Positions 12,165 through 22,714 of a stretch of DNA of 64,000 nucleotides are shown piece after piece; positions within the stretch are counted from its first letter, which is position 1; the number at the start of each line of letters is the position of its first letter. The notes beneath the pieces were generated by a model, which saw only the letters and a list, made by a program, of their open reading frames with translations, did no database searches and was not told where the DNA came from. The stretch comes from Magnolia sinica (lineage: Eukaryota > Streptophyta > Magnoliopsida > Magnoliales > Magnoliaceae). The DNA lies in contig NC_080582.1 in NCBI RefSeq assembly GCF_029962835.1, forward strand, positions 77,372,177-77,436,176, in the 5' to 3' direction. Position numbers and translations under genes: made by a program.

Positions 12165-12700
12165 GAGTGTATAGCTCGTCGTGCGAAAGCCTTTCGCAAC
12201 GAGTTCCTACGCTTGTAACTTAGGTGGAGCCTACAGTGATTTTTTTGAGAAATCCACTCCATCCATCCATTTTGTGAGCTCATTCTTGGACACAAGCCAG
12301 AAACTGATCTGGATTCAATATTCAGGTGGGCCAAAAATGTGAGGATTGAACGTCTACAGTTGAAATATTCGTGTGGCCACAGAAGCTTTGAATCATGCTA
12401 GTATTTGTGTTTTCATTTCAACCCAATAGGAACGACGTTATAAACGGTAAAGATGGCATGAAATATCACCATAGACTCCAGGAACGTTTCAACGGCAGGA
12501 ATTTCCCTAAACATTTTCCTTTATTGTGGCCCACTTGAGTCCTGGATCCTATTCAGTTTTGTTCTCAAGTCCTGAAATGATCTCACAAAACTGATGGAAG
12601 GTGTGGATTTCTCATAGACATCACGGTTTGCCCCACCTAACTTTAAGTACGGTAACTTCATGTGGAAGGCTTCTGCACGAAATCTGCGTACCCGTTGATG
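12165..12700. mobile_element. Long-TIR MITE, type C (copy C2)
   Basis: The left side holds 'cgtgcgaaagcctttcgcaa'; the right side holds 'ggaaggcttctgcacgaaat'. The inner arms mirror each other ('ttgagaaatccactccatcc' and 'ggtgtggatttctcatagac'). The middle carries the core 'cattaatatttgtgtt'-like segment common to all types. Ends are mutated relative to copy C1, so boundaries are approximate. Confidence 0.7.
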
Positions 12701-12714
12701 TGACGAGACATCCT

Positions 12715-13060
12715 GAAGTTTGGCAGGTGTACCGTGCACCAGCAGTGTATTTGCATATTGACATTAGCAAATTATGTGGGTCCCATCATGAGGTATGTGT
12801 TATATCCAAACTGTCCATCCATTTGGCAGGCTCGTATTAAGGCTTGAGCTGAAAAATAAGACAGATCTAAAGATCAAATGGACTACACTTCAAAAAGTAG
12901 TGGGGGTTGAACATCTACCGTTGAAACTCTTTTAAGGGTCACGAAAGTTTCGGATCAATATGAAAATTGTTTTTCCTCTACATACATGTAGTTGTTATGT
13001 TATTAATAGATTGGATGGAAAAATAAACATTATAGTGGGCTTTACAAAAATTTTAACGGT
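12715..13060. mobile_element. Long-TIR MITE, type D, truncated (copy D4)
   Basis: Contains a type-D left arm ('gtgggtcccatcatgaggta', 'aaggcttgagctgaaaaata') and the centre, then breaks into poly-T (13064-13077), where the hAT subterminal sequence resumes. The right arm is missing. Confidence 0.6.
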
Positions 13061-13427
13061 GATTTTTTTTTTTTTAAAAGAACTTAATTCGAACAGTAGC
13101 CAATCAGATCCGACTCAATTTTTTTGACCGAGTTGGAGTCGGTTCGGGTCAATCTAACGTTACAACGGATCGGATTGAGTCAGATGACTCAGACTCGGTC
13201 CCGGATCTGACTGAGTTTGAGTCAGGCCACGTAGAACTCGGACCTGGTCGAGTTGGGCCGAATCCGATTCGACTCGGTCCGATGCCCAACTCTAATCCCA
13301 AACCAGGGGATGGGATGAGATGGCACAGGATAACCCTCCTAGTCCCATCTAATATCATATCCAACGCAAGGCCAAACACGCCCTAAAATCACACAGACAT
13401 TGCCGTGGGTCCATGGAGTTTTGGGTG

Positions 13428-13942
13428 GGAAGCAGATTTCGTCCTACCCCTGCCCATCTCTAGGGAACGGGCAGGAACTTTGAGTGGCCATCGTGATCTA
13501 CGGGTCTTATCCACACCGTTTATCCATTTTTATCGCACCATTTTACTTTGCAAGATTAATAACGAATGAGATCCGAGGCTCAAGTGGACTACAAAATGGG
13601 GATTAAACTCTTACCGTTGAAAACTTCTTGGGGCCATAGAAGTTTTGGATGGAGCTGATATGTATGTTTTCTCTTCATCCATGTCTATATAACTTTATGA
13701 GTAGGTTGGATGGCCAATAAATGTCACAAAGGGCCTTATAAAAGTTTCAACGGTGAGGATCATTATCTCCGTTACTTCCTGTGGTATGGTCACTTGAGCC
13801 TGGGATCTGCCTCATCTTTAAGATTGTATCATAAAGCGATACAAAAAAAATGGATGAATGGTGTGGATAAGACCCATACATCACCGTGGTCACTCAAAGC
13901 TCCCGCCAGTTCCCGGCCGGGGTGAGGACGCAATCCGCGTCT
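13428..13942. mobile_element. Long-TIR MITE, type G
   Basis: The left end, GGAAGCAGATTTCGTCCTAC, mirrors the right end 'gaggacgcaatccgcgtc'. The next blocks mirror too: 'gggcaggaactttgagtggc' on the left and 'actcaaagctcccgccagtt' on the right. The core (cttggggccatagaagtttt) is the shared one. This end sequence differs from types A-D. Confidence 0.7.
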
Positions 13943-13951
13943 CACAGGAAC

Positions 13952-14504
13952 GGACGCGGATCAGCTACTGACAGGTTGAGCTGGGAGATTCCCTACTGAA
14001 GTGATGTCACCAAGTTCTGTGGGCCCACCATGATGTATGTTTTGTATCTGCACCGTTCATCCATTTGGAGAGATTATAATAGGTATGATTCAAAGAATGA
14101 GTCAGATCCAAAGCTCGAGTGGACCCCACCAAAGAAAACGGTGGGGAGAGTGACACCCACCATTAAAAATTCTAAGGGCCACAAAAGTTTTGATCAACCT
14201 AATATTTGTGTTTTTCCTTCTTTTATGTCTGCGTTAATATATGAACAGTTTGGATCTCAAATAAACATCACGGTGGACCTTAGGAAGGTTTCAACGGTGG
14301 ACGTCACTCTCCCATCTGTTTTCTGTGGTGGGGTCCACTCCAGCCTTGTATCTATCTCATTCTTTGAATCATGCCTTAAAATGATCTCTCCAAATTTATG
14401 AACCGTGTGGATACAATACATACATCATGATGGGCCCTACAGAACTTGCTGACATTACTTCAGTAGCGAGTCTCGCTACTACCGTCAGTAGCTAATCCGC
14501 GCCC
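13952..14504. mobile_element. Long-TIR MITE, type A (copy A1)
   Basis: The left end GGACGCGGATCAGCTACTGA mirrors the right end 'tcagtagctaatccgcgcc'. Inside these, 'ctactgaagtgatgtcacca' mirrors 'gctgacattacttcagtagc'. Arms are about 200 bp and the total about 550 bp. It is the best-preserved type A copy here. Two short frames cover it, but they are repeat translations. Confidence 0.8.
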
Positions 14505-14533
14505 CATAGTCCTACACCTCGACAACCGCATTT

Positions 14534-15811
14534 CGAATGCAGATTTGCTGGTGTACCACATGGACGCGGATTTCCTGCGAAAGCCTTTCGCAGGAAGTTC
14601 TAGCGCTGGGAAATTAGGTGGGGCCTACTGTGATATTTGTGAGAAATCCTATCCGTCCATCGGTTTTGTAAATTCATTTTAGGACAAGTTACTAAAAATG
14701 AACCGTATCAAAAGTTCAAGTGAGCCAAAAACGTGATAATTAAACGTGAATAGTTGAAATATTTGTGGGGCCACATAAGTTTTGATTCATGCTAATATTT
14801 TTGTTTTCAGTTCATCCCAATAGGAATGACGCTATTAACGGTATGGATGGCATCTGAATATCACTGTTGAACCCAGGAAGGTTTCAATGGTACGAATTTT
14901 CCTAACCACATTTTCGTTTAGTACAGATCACTCAAGCTTTGGATACAGTTTATTTTTTACAACATGGATTAAAATGAACTCACAAAACAGATGGACGGGG
15001 AGGATTTCTCAAAACCATCACAGTGGCCCCACCTAAGTTCCTTCCTGCGAAAGCATTTGGCAGGAAATCCGCGTCCGTAACACATATACAGCTCGTGTAG
15101 ACACGTGTCGCGCGAAGACGAGAGCTGACGCTCCTCCCACTCCGAGTTGTAGAACGGTTCAAAGGAGATCAAAATTTCATGGGCCTCGTAACGATGTATT
15201 TATTATATCCAAACCGTTTATAAATTTTTCAAGATCATTTCAGAGCATCAGGAAAAAACCGAATTATATCCAAATCTCAAATGCTCCGCACCAAAACTGG
15301 CAGCGGGTATAATATTTTCACCGTTAAACAATTAGAAGGGCCCACCATAATATTTATTTTCCATCTAATTTGTTCATAAGAACACGACTATATGAAGAGG
15401 AAGAAGGGCCCACCATAAAGTTTATTTTCCATCTAATTTGTTCATAAGATCACAAATACATGAAGAGGTAGAAGGGCCCACCATAAAGTTTATTTTCCAT
15501 CTAATTTGTCCATAAGATCACAAATACATGAAGAGGAAAAACAAATTTCATATTAATCCGAAACTTCCGTGACCCTAAAAGGGTTTCAAAGGTAAACGTT
15601 CAATTCCCCTGCTTCTTTTTGCCGCGTGGTCCACTTGGTCTTTAGATCTTATTTATTTTTCGGCTCAAGATTTAATACGAACTCAAAAAATGGATGGACA
15701 GCTTGGATATAACACATACCCCATGATGTGAACCACAGAATTTGCTGACGTAAATACACAGCTATGTCGCTGGTGTGTGGCACAACAGCAAATCTGCTTC
15801 CCCTACACAGA
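14534..15811. mobile_element. Long-TIR MITE, type D (copy D1), split by C1
   Basis: Starts near 'gcagatttgctggtgtacca' and ends 'gtggcacaacagcaaatctgc', its inverse. Removing 14562-15076 and one 9-bp repeat restores the type D arm (ctggtgtaccacat, then atacagctcgtgtagacacg), comparable to copy D2. A segment 'agaagggcccaccataaagt' with flanks is repeated about three times at 15335-15500. Confidence 0.75.
14562..15076. mobile_element. Long-TIR MITE, type C (copy C1), with 9-bp target-site duplication
   Basis: Termini GGACGCGGATTTCCTGCG and, inverted, the right end 'caggaaatccgcgtcc'. Directly outside lie gtaccacat (14553-14561) and gtaacacat (15077-15085), identical at 8 of 9 positions. The insertion interrupts copy D1 exactly there. 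A 9-bp duplication with long TIRs is the signature of Mutator-like (MULE) transposition, so I class the whole MITE superfamily as MULE-derived. No transposase is encoded. Confidence 0.85.
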
Positions 15812-16555
15812 TATATAACGCTGGACGATCATCAATACACCATCACACACAACTGTTGCACCCATTTCAGTTCAAGCATGCTTGATTGTGGGCCTTCAAT
15901 AATGGGGTCCATGCAATTGTACAGATAGCTGACCTGTATGGCCCTTGCGGGCTCGACCATGCGCACTCCAAAAATCACACCTGACTAGATGATCCTGACA
16001 TACGTCAGTAAATACTAAATACCATTGATAAGATGACTAATATTCTCCTTTTGTTTTAACCAAAAAGGTTTTAGCCTTGCTAAGCCCATGCGCGTGTACA
16101 ATAAAGCTCATGTACACACCACACGTACTTTGTGGCACTTATATCTCTGAAATCAAGTCCATCTACCAGAACAGCACTATTATATTGATGCCCTTCTCTA
16201 AGAATCAGATTGATCCACTGATTAATTGGAACACAGTTTGTAGAAAAAATGTACGGCTATGAAAAATTGCTGATGTTTTCATACCCATCAACCTGTTTCC
16301 AATATTGGGGCTCACATGCTGAGTTTAAAAGGATGTATTTTTAATAAAAAGATGTCCTAGCTCGGACCAACCTGATAGATGGACTAGATCTCCCACCAAT
16401 ATTCAATTGCTAGCACATGTGTGGCGGTGTGGATGAGAGTTATTGCATACGTGTGTGTGCTTAGCAAAGTATAAAAGATCCATTTATTTGTTTATTTGTC
16501 TTTCCTCTCTTAGGACAGAACGATTCACAAGCTATCATTACCAAAGAATGACCGC
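15812..16555. other. Intergenic, with a block duplicated at 49265-49525
   Basis: No gene seen. Positions 16070-16330 ('gtacaataaagctcatgtac', 'aacagcactattatattgat', 'ggggctcacatgctgag') are clearly homologous to 49265-49525. The short frame 16077-16262 lies in this repeat. Confidence 0.6.
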
Positions 16556-16960
16556 TTGAACGTATATGTTGGACATCTACGCCGTCCATCTGTTTTTCCG
16601 AATCCCAAGGGATCACACCATGGGAAAAAGTGGTCATTGATCATTAAAAATATTTTGTGGGCTACGAAAGTTTTGGATCGATATCATATTTGTTATTTTC
16701 CTTCATCCTTATCTCTATGGCCTTGTCAATAGGTTGGATGGAAATTAAATATTAGGGTGGACGCTGAGAAGTTTTTAATGGTGAGTGTTGAATAACCACT
16801 GTTTCCTGTAGCATGGTCCACCTGAGATTTTTTCGGTTTCAATTTTTTAGACCATGCCCTGAAATGAGCCGGCAAAGCAGATGGACGGCGTGGATATACA
16901 ACACATACATCAAGGTGGGCCGTATCGTCAGGAACTCACACATTGGGCCCGGACTCACCG
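16556..16960. mobile_element. Long-TIR MITE core copy, ends lost
   Basis: The inverted arms pair 'gttggacatctacgccgtcc' with 'ggacggcgtggatatacaac'. The centre carries 'ttggatcgatatcatatttg' and 'aataggttggatggaaatta'. The termini cannot be assigned to a type. Confidence 0.6.
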
Positions 16961-17381
16961 GGCCCGTTACGTGTGAATTCAATGCAAAAATCCCAACCGT
17001 TAAAAGGGTGGCCCATACAATGAATATGACGTGGAGAGAAAATTGGAACAATCCACTCATTACATGGGCTACACGGGTACGTTGATTAACCTATTATGTG
17101 CTGTACATTGATTTCAACGGTGTGGCCCTCCTGATGAATGGACCGTCCTGGTTTTCATTTTATGATACAGCATGCATTTTGCATCGCTCAGATGTTTTAC
17201 GCAATTGACATGTCAGCAGAAATAAATACGTTGTATGTAAAGTTAACATACATACATTGCACAGTAGTGGAGCCACGCATGATGGGACCCACCCGATATA
17301 AGACATGCCACTAACCCAGATGGGTTGGTGGTGAGTTGACCTAAACGGTCTCTAAGAAAGACGGAAGTGCTCGTCAATGGC

Positions 17382-17991
17382 GGAAGCGGATGGGCTGGTG
17401 TACGACACATCAGCTATATGGCCGGTGTATTGACGTCAGCAAGTTCTGTGGGTCCTATCATGAGGTATGTATTATATCCAACTGTTCATCAATTTTGCGA
17501 GCTCGTTTTAAGGCTTCAAAATAAAAAACAAGACAGATCTAGTGGACCACACTGCAAAAAGCAATGGGAGATTGAACGTCTACTATTGAAACCATTTTAG
17601 GGGTCACGGAAGTTTCAGATCAATATGAAATATATATTTTTTCTTTTCATCCATGTATTTGTGATCTTATTAACAGATTGGCTGGAAAATAAACGTCATG
17701 GCGGGCCCTACGAATTTTTTAACAGTGAAAATCATTATCCTTGCTGCTATTTTTGGTGTGGTTCATTTGAGATTTGGATATGATTCATTTTTTATATAAT
17801 GCTTTAAAATGATCTCGAAAGATGATGAATGGTGTGGATATAATAAATAAATCATTGTGGGGCATGTAATTTGACCTCTTTTGAACCGTTCTTACAACTC
17901 GCAGCTCGAGGAGCATGGCGCTCATCTTCTTACGACACGTATCTATGCCAGCTATATAGCTGGTGTGTGGTACACCAGCCAATCCACTTCC
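17382..17991. mobile_element. Long-TIR MITE, type D (copy D2), near full length
   Basis: The left end GGAAGCGGATGGGCTGGTG mirrors the right end 'cagccaatccacttcc'. Next blocks 'tacgacacatcagctatatg' and 'cagctatatagctggtgtgt' also pair. About 610 bp. Flanking nonamers (gtcaatggc, ctcgtgatg) do not match, so the duplication is lost or the right edge has been rearranged against the next MITE. Confidence 0.75.
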
Positions 17992-19110
17992 CTCGTGATG
18001 TATGTTATATCCAAATTGTTTATCCTTTTTTTGTCATCTCATCCGAAGGTACGAGCACAAACATGAAACAAATCTAAAGTTCAAGCAGATCACATCACCA
18101 TAAACGGGATTGAACACCCACCGTTTAAAAACTTTTCAGGGACCACAGAAGTCATGGATTATGTTGATATTTGTGTTTTCCCTTTGTCTAAGTCCAAGTG
18201 ACCTCGTGAACAAGTTGGTTGGCAAATAAACATTGTAGTAAACCCTAGGAAGGTTTCAACACTGATGTTATTACCCCAATTATTTCCTTTGTCCAGGTCA
18301 CTTTGAGCTTTGATCTGCCTCATGTATTGTCTCATATCCTAAAATGAGCTGGCCAAACCACTTAATAGAGGTGGGCATCGAGCCGAGTCGAGTCGAGGTG
18401 GGCCAAGCTCGGCTCAGCTTGTCCATGCTGTACTCGAGTTCGAGCTCGAGCTCAACATTGAAGCTCGACTTGTTTGCCAAAAATTGAACTTATCTGCCCA
18501 ATTCAGTATAAGAAGAAGAAGAAGAAACGGATTTGGACGCTTACCCTATCGGGATTGGGCGCGACCGCTCTGGTTCGGTCAGCGAGATCGGGTGGTGGTA
18601 GTCTAGTGGAGTGCTGGCCGTGTGGGTAGCATGATAGTCCTGGTGGTGGTGGTGGTTCGGTGTATTGCTGGTCGGGCAGGCATGCGGTGGGCAGCGGCTG
18701 AGTGGGGTAGAGAAAGAGAAGAAAGGGAAAGGAAAAAAGGGAAAGGGCATGCAGGTAGGGCCAACCGTAGGGTTTAAAATTTATAGTGTGTGTGTGTGTG
18801 TGTGTGTATAAAATTTAAAATTTAATACTTATTACTAATTGAGGCGAGTCGAGCTCGAGTTCGAGCTTCGAGTCAAGTTAAAATGCCCCATGGTTGAACT
18901 CGGCTCGAACTCAACTAGAGCTACAAAAAATTAGCTTGACTTAACCCGAGTCGGCCATTCAAGCCAAGTCAATCTAAGCTAACTCGAGCCAAGTCGAGTG
19001 AGTTATTCAAGCTAGCTTGACTTGTGAACAACCCTACCACTTAGAGCCATGGATATAAAACATACATCGAGGTGGGTTCTACTAATAATCCACGAAATAT
19101 TGGAGATTTT
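17992..19110. mobile_element. Long-TIR MITE split by a hAT MITE
   Basis: The left part runs to 18364 ('gtgatgtatgttatatccaa' ... 'aaaatgagctggccaaacca'). The right part resumes at 19044 with 'agagccatggatataaaaca' and 'tacatcgaggtgggttc'. Joining them restores the usual right arm. The 17995-18365 portion starts without a recognisable terminus. Confidence 0.65.
18365..19036. mobile_element. hAT-type MITE with 8-bp target-site duplication
   Basis: Starts (a)TAGAGGTGGGCATCGAG and ends 'gtgaacaacccta', whose inverse is TAGGGTTGTTCAC. The octamer accactta flanks both sides (18357-18364 and 19036-19043, shifted by one base depending on how the T/A edge is read). The interior has many gagtcgag/ctcgagctc words, a GGT-rich tract (18590-18665) and a (TG)n tract (18785-18808). 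No coding potential. Confidence 0.8.
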
Positions 19111-19259
19111 GGAGAATTCTCTATGAATTATATATATTTTACTTCAAGTATAGTTTAATTAGTAGAATACAATATGAAAGAATGTATGTGATAAAACTAA
19201 TATACATGAAAGATAATAAAGTTGATCTTATTCATGACCAACTACAGATGGCTTCTAGC

Positions 19260-19929
19260 CAGAGCTATACATGAGTCGAATCGAGTTGAGTTTGGCACAA
19301 CTTGACTCGGCTCGGCCACTAGCTTACCTCAGCTCAAACTTTGCTCGGCTCGGTCCTTAAGCTTGACTGGCCAGCTCGGCTCAGATCGATTAGCAGCTCG
19401 GGCTAGTTCGAGTCGAGTTTGAGCTAGTGCAGCATTTTCTCAAACACATGGAGTGCACATTTAATTTCTCACAGTATGCAAAACAACAGCAGTACTTTAC
19501 AAGTATTTCATCAAATACTCAATAGGCAGCATCAAAATCAAGATACAATGATAGTTTTACAATGTAATGTAATGTTTTTTTTTTTTTTTTTTGTAGTAAT
19601 TTGTTCCATATCCATGCCTTCCTCACCACCAACCGATCCCGTGGAGAATGTATGCACCCGAAACAATACTTTGTTGTGTCATGTCATCGAACACTTGGTG
19701 AGCAACATCAATATCAAAATAATCGAGTCACAAACTGGTTCGATCTGAGTTCGATTCAAGTTGAGATTCGATCCAAGTCGATTCAAGCTCGAACTCGGCT
19801 TAAAATTTTTTCGAGCTTCAAAAATCAGCTCGACTTGGCTCAAACTTAGTTTTGAACCTAGTCGAATCAAGCTTTTTCGAGTCAAGTCGAGCGAGTTAAC
19901 CAAGCTAACTCTGTTCGTGTACATCTCTA
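19260..19929. mobile_element. Second hAT-type MITE with 8-bp target-site duplication
   Basis: Starts CAGAGCTATACATGAG; ends 'cgtgtacatctcta', inverse TAGAGATGTACACG. The octamer cttctagc flanks both sides (19252-19259 and 19930-19937); one more base also matches, so the edge may shift by one. The interior is rich in tcgag/ctcga and includes poly-T at 19571-19591. It is a relative of 18365-19036. The overlapping open frames at 19679-19994 are translations of the tcgag repeats. Confidence 0.8.
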
Positions 19930-20129
19930 CTTCTAGCCATAGAACCCATCTATGGCTATCACTCCGCCTCAAACTGATGTGGGTGGTCATCTAGTAACAG
20001 TTTGCAAAATAGTAAAGAATGTCTTGCGGTCATTTGAATTTTCCTGAGAATATCTATTATTTGATCTTGAGAGGTCACCTGAGAAAGAGAAATAATTTCA
20101 TATTGAAATTTTTCTCGAATAAAGTGACA

Positions 20130-20820
20130 ATCAACTTCAATATATTTTTTCTATTCATGAAAAATAAAATTAGAAACAATTTAGATAGCTCCAGTGTTGT
20201 TTACATGAACTAGAGTCTGGGCAATAATAGAAATGCCGAAGTTTGAAAAAAGGCCATGAGCCAGATGATCTCACTGTAGGCGGACGGCATAGCTCGATAC
20301 TCAGCCTTATTGCTATTTAGAGTAGGAGACTATGGGTTACCCAGTGGTAGAACAACGGGTGGTTGGTTGCATAACTGGCCCAATCAACATTAGCATACAC
20401 AACCAGCTCAAGGGAAAATGTAGATGAGAAGAATAAGGATGTATCTGAAGTGCCAACTTCAATATGTTTTGTCTATTCGTGAGAAATAAAATTAGAAACA
20501 ATTTAGATAACTCCGGTATTGTTTACATGAAGTGGAGTCTAGGCAATAATAGAAATGCTGAAGTTTGAAAGAAGGCTATAAGCCAGATGATCTCACTATA
20601 GCAGAGGACGTAACTCGATACTCAGCCCCGGTGCTAGCTAGACTGGGAGATTATGGGTTGTTTCTTACACTTCCAAGATATAAGAAAAATGCTAAAAAAA
20701 AACATATAGTACCCAGTTGTAGAACAATGGGTGGTTGCATAACTGGCCCAATCAACATTAGCATAGACAACCAACTCAAGGGAAAATGCAGATCAGAATA
20801 ATAAGTATCTTAAGTGCCTC
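20130..20820 (-). repeat. Tandem duplication (period about 324 bp) of a copia RNase H fragment
   Basis: 'caacttcaatat' blocks start at about 20131 and 20455, and 'cataactggcccaatcaaca' occurs in both units (near 20370 and 20735). The first unit lacks about 50 bp ('tttcttacacttccaagata' and following) that the second keeps. Noncoding remnant. Confidence 0.8.
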
Positions 20821-21460
20821 ACAACTAGCGACTGCTACAACGTTTGGATTGATGTCGTGACAGCGGGTGATGACTTGCAGATCCATAGGCTCAATGATCG
20901 ATGGCCCAAATAAATCTCTCTGATTCCATGATGACACATGAAATACTAGAGATTTTGGAGAAATCTTCTTGAGTTTTCTATATTTTATTTTATCCCAAAT
21001 AAAATTTAAATAGAAAAATACAATGTGAAAGAATGAATATACATGAAATATAATAAAGCTGATCCTATCCAAGACCAGCTATAGCTGGAAGGAAGCCCTC
21101 TATAACTATCAGGTCCCGCAATGCTTAGTGCTGCAGGAATCCCGTCTCACAACCTCGCTAAGCCACACGGCTGTTCAAGTAAGCTAAAGCACACGCGAAC
21201 ACATTTTCCAGCATGGCACATTGGTGAAATATCCAAATTATTCATCATGATCACTGTAGATTTTACCACCGAAAGATAAAGGTGGTCCACCTGGTTGGCG
21301 TTCAATGACATTAAAATAAGTGGACGGTTAGAAACTTCGGCCAACTTTTCTATGACCATACATTTGTTTAATTAATTGTGACCACACCTAACTAGTGGAA
21401 GCCATTCAATATTGCAAATGCTACCAAACGTGGACTGGAGTTGGAGGAATCTTCTATAAG

Positions 21461-21475
21461 GTTTATAAAATAAAG
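21461..21475 (+). promoter_or_regulatory. TATA-box region of peptide gene 1
   Basis: 'gtttataaaataaag' lies about 100 bp upstream of the ATG at 21563. The paralogues at 44.8 and 61.7 kb have TATA-like words about 130 bp upstream of their ATG. The intervening pyrimidine-rich leader ('tctctccttccaaactaatt') resembles theirs. Confidence 0.6.
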
Positions 21476-21562
21476 TGTTTTTCATATTTCAAACCATTAG
21501 TAAGAAAAGAACCAACCAATCTCTCCTTCCAAACTAATTCTCTTTTAGTTTCTTAAGAAAAC

Positions 21563-22371
21563 ATGGAGAGCCCCATGAAACATGTCTCTCTGGTCTCTAT
21601 CATCTCTCTTTTCCTTGCCATCTCTTTTATTGTAGCTAGTGTTCAAGCAAGAGTAGCTCCTTGTGGTATATCTCTCTTTCCATGACTCTTTTAAGTTGCA
21701 TATAACAAGTGATCCGGGGCACGTGCCAATGCAAGATCCGGTCTACTCATCAGGTGAGGCCTTTTGTGAACGTTCCTTGCCAAAAACGGTGCAATTGGGA
21801 GGTGGGTCACGCATGTATGGGAGAAATATGGACGGTTAGAAATAAAAAATAAAAAAATATTCAATTGTCTACGTTCAGTGAACGGGCCTGATTTTAGGGA
21901 TGGGTTGTGTTCAAAGTGAGATGTATCTGAAGAATGGCTCAGATCACGCATGGTTGTGCTATGCTGGCACTTTGCTATTGTAGCTGTGCATTTCTAACAT
22001 TTATGGAGAAAATCTTACATACCCATTAAAATAAAACTGAAACAACATATGAAAACTCACCCTCTCTCTTTGTGTTTTCTCAAAATTGAATTGCAGATGA
22101 GTTGATAGTGATAAGAAGCTACGGAAGGCCTTCATCTGAGAAGCCTCCAACTCCACGTCGAAACCCACCAATCACTCCTGGCGTTGGCCCGTCACACCTG
22201 CTAGGTACATTCAAACTTCCTCAAAAACTGCCTATTCAGCTTCTTCATGAATTGTATCTGAAGTTAATCAATAATGCAATGAAGATCATCTTGAGTTGGT
22301 CAATCCATCCAATGTTTCTGTATCTGACGGTGGGTTCCACACGGCGATTTGGTACGTTAGGCTTATCTTAG
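21563..22371 (+). CDS. Small secreted peptide precursor, copy 1 (two exons)
   Basis: Exons 21563-21665 and 22097-22371 (donor G|gtatat, acceptor ttgcag|a, phase 1) give 125 aa. Residues 1-29 form a signal peptide: MESPMKH, a hydrophobic run, then a likely cut after SVQA. Exon 2 opens DELIVIRSYGRPS and holds the family core RRNPPITP followed by GVGPSH, then an amphipathic LPIQLLHELYLKLINN stretch and an extra hydrophobic tail absent from the other copies. ATG and splice sites are chosen because copy 4 has the same exon 1 length (103 nt) and phase. I do not recognise the family; GVGPSH is faintly like CEP/PIP-type secreted peptide ends, which is not proof. Likely acts outside the cell after processing. 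The long tail may be read-through after loss of an earlier stop. Confidence 0.7.
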
Positions 22372-22612
22372 AAACGTTTGTATTGGATCCCGCCTCTTTT
22401 AACTTAGAGTCTAATTACCTTCCGATCAATAGCCTAAGTGGACGTTTGAGACTATTTCTAGAAAAATAAATGCAATCAACAATTCGAGCCATTTATTATT
22501 TTATAGGGGGGCCATTATGGATGGATCTTGGCTCTAGAGAGACACTTTTATCGGACGCGATACTAAGCATCCCATCCATCGCTTCAAATTTTATTTTATT
22601 TTATTTTATTTA

Positions 22613-22643
<31 letters not shown>

Positions 22644-22714
22644 CACACGAGTAGCACAATTAATATATGCCTCTCGGATTTTATCAGAGTGATATTTCAC
22701 ACAACTTTTTTTTT
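22372..22714. other. 3' flank of peptide gene 1; poly-A tract
   Basis: No gene. A possible polyadenylation word 'aaaataaatg' lies near 22464. Homopolymer A at about 22608-22643 follows (ttta)n-like repeats. Confidence 0.5.

Larger units (their letters stand above)
10486..13294. mobile_element. hAT-type non-autonomous element with perfect 8-bp target-site duplication
   Basis: Starts TAGAGCTGAGC; ends GCCCAACTCTA (inverse TAGAGTTGGGC). The octamer atcccaaa occurs directly outside both ends (10478-10485 and 13295-13302). An 8-bp duplication with a TAG(A/G)G terminus is diagnostic of hAT. The subterminal parts are rich in gactcgg/cagatccg-type words, as in related MITEs at 18.4 and 19.3 kb. No transposase was found; the 2.8-kb length is due to MULE-like MITEs nested inside (10962-13060). 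Confidence 0.85.
10115..13383. mobile_element. PIF/Harbinger (Tourist-like) non-autonomous element with nested insertions
   Basis: Left end GGGCGTGTTTGGCC; the right end is its reverse complement GGCCAAACACGCCC. A TAA trinucleotide flanks both sides (10112-10114 and 13384-13386). A G/C-rich TIR of this type and a 3-bp TAA/TTA duplication are the known signature of PIF/Harbinger. Subterminal segments also match in inverse orientation (ggtgggatgg on the left, ccatctcatccc on the right). Nearly all of the interior is a hAT element (10486-13294), so the native element was only about 460 bp. No transposase is visible. Confidence 0.8.
9968..13427. mobile_element. Long-TIR MITE split by the PIF/Harbinger insertion
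   Basis: The left piece ends at 10114 (with 'tgtggcccacttgagtcctg' near 10042). The right piece starts at 13384 with 'taaaatcacacagacattgc', then 'cgtgggtccatgg'. Removing 10115-13383 and one TAA restores a continuous MITE-like arm, which supports the boundaries of the inner element. Confidence 0.55.
19050..21120 (-). mobile_element. Ty1/copia relic, LTR-like and RNase H pieces
   Basis: Reading the minus strand near 20610, 'ggctgagtatcgagttacgt' gives AEYRVT, the copia RNase H motif region, so this is a decayed copia 3' end. Homologous LTR-like stretches occur at 19085-19255 and 20925-21080 ('agattttggagaa', 'tacaatgtgaaagaatg'). No intact frame remains. A hAT MITE (19260-19929) interrupts the left LTR-like copy. 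Confidence 0.55.

Noticed and set aside
14030-14401. 123-codon ORF on +
   Set aside because: Lies wholly in MITE copy A1; the same frame recurs at 41073-41405 because that is another type A copy.
19679-19994. 100-codon protein at 19990-19679 (minus) and 77-codon protein at 19761-19994 (plus)
   Set aside because: Both lie in tcgag-rich hAT MITE sequence and mirror each other on opposite strands.
21563-22371. Assignment of the peptide family to CEP, PIP, IDA or CLE
   Set aside because: Only short partial resemblances (GVGPSH, PPITPSKR); none of the diagnostic motifs is complete, so no symbol is given.
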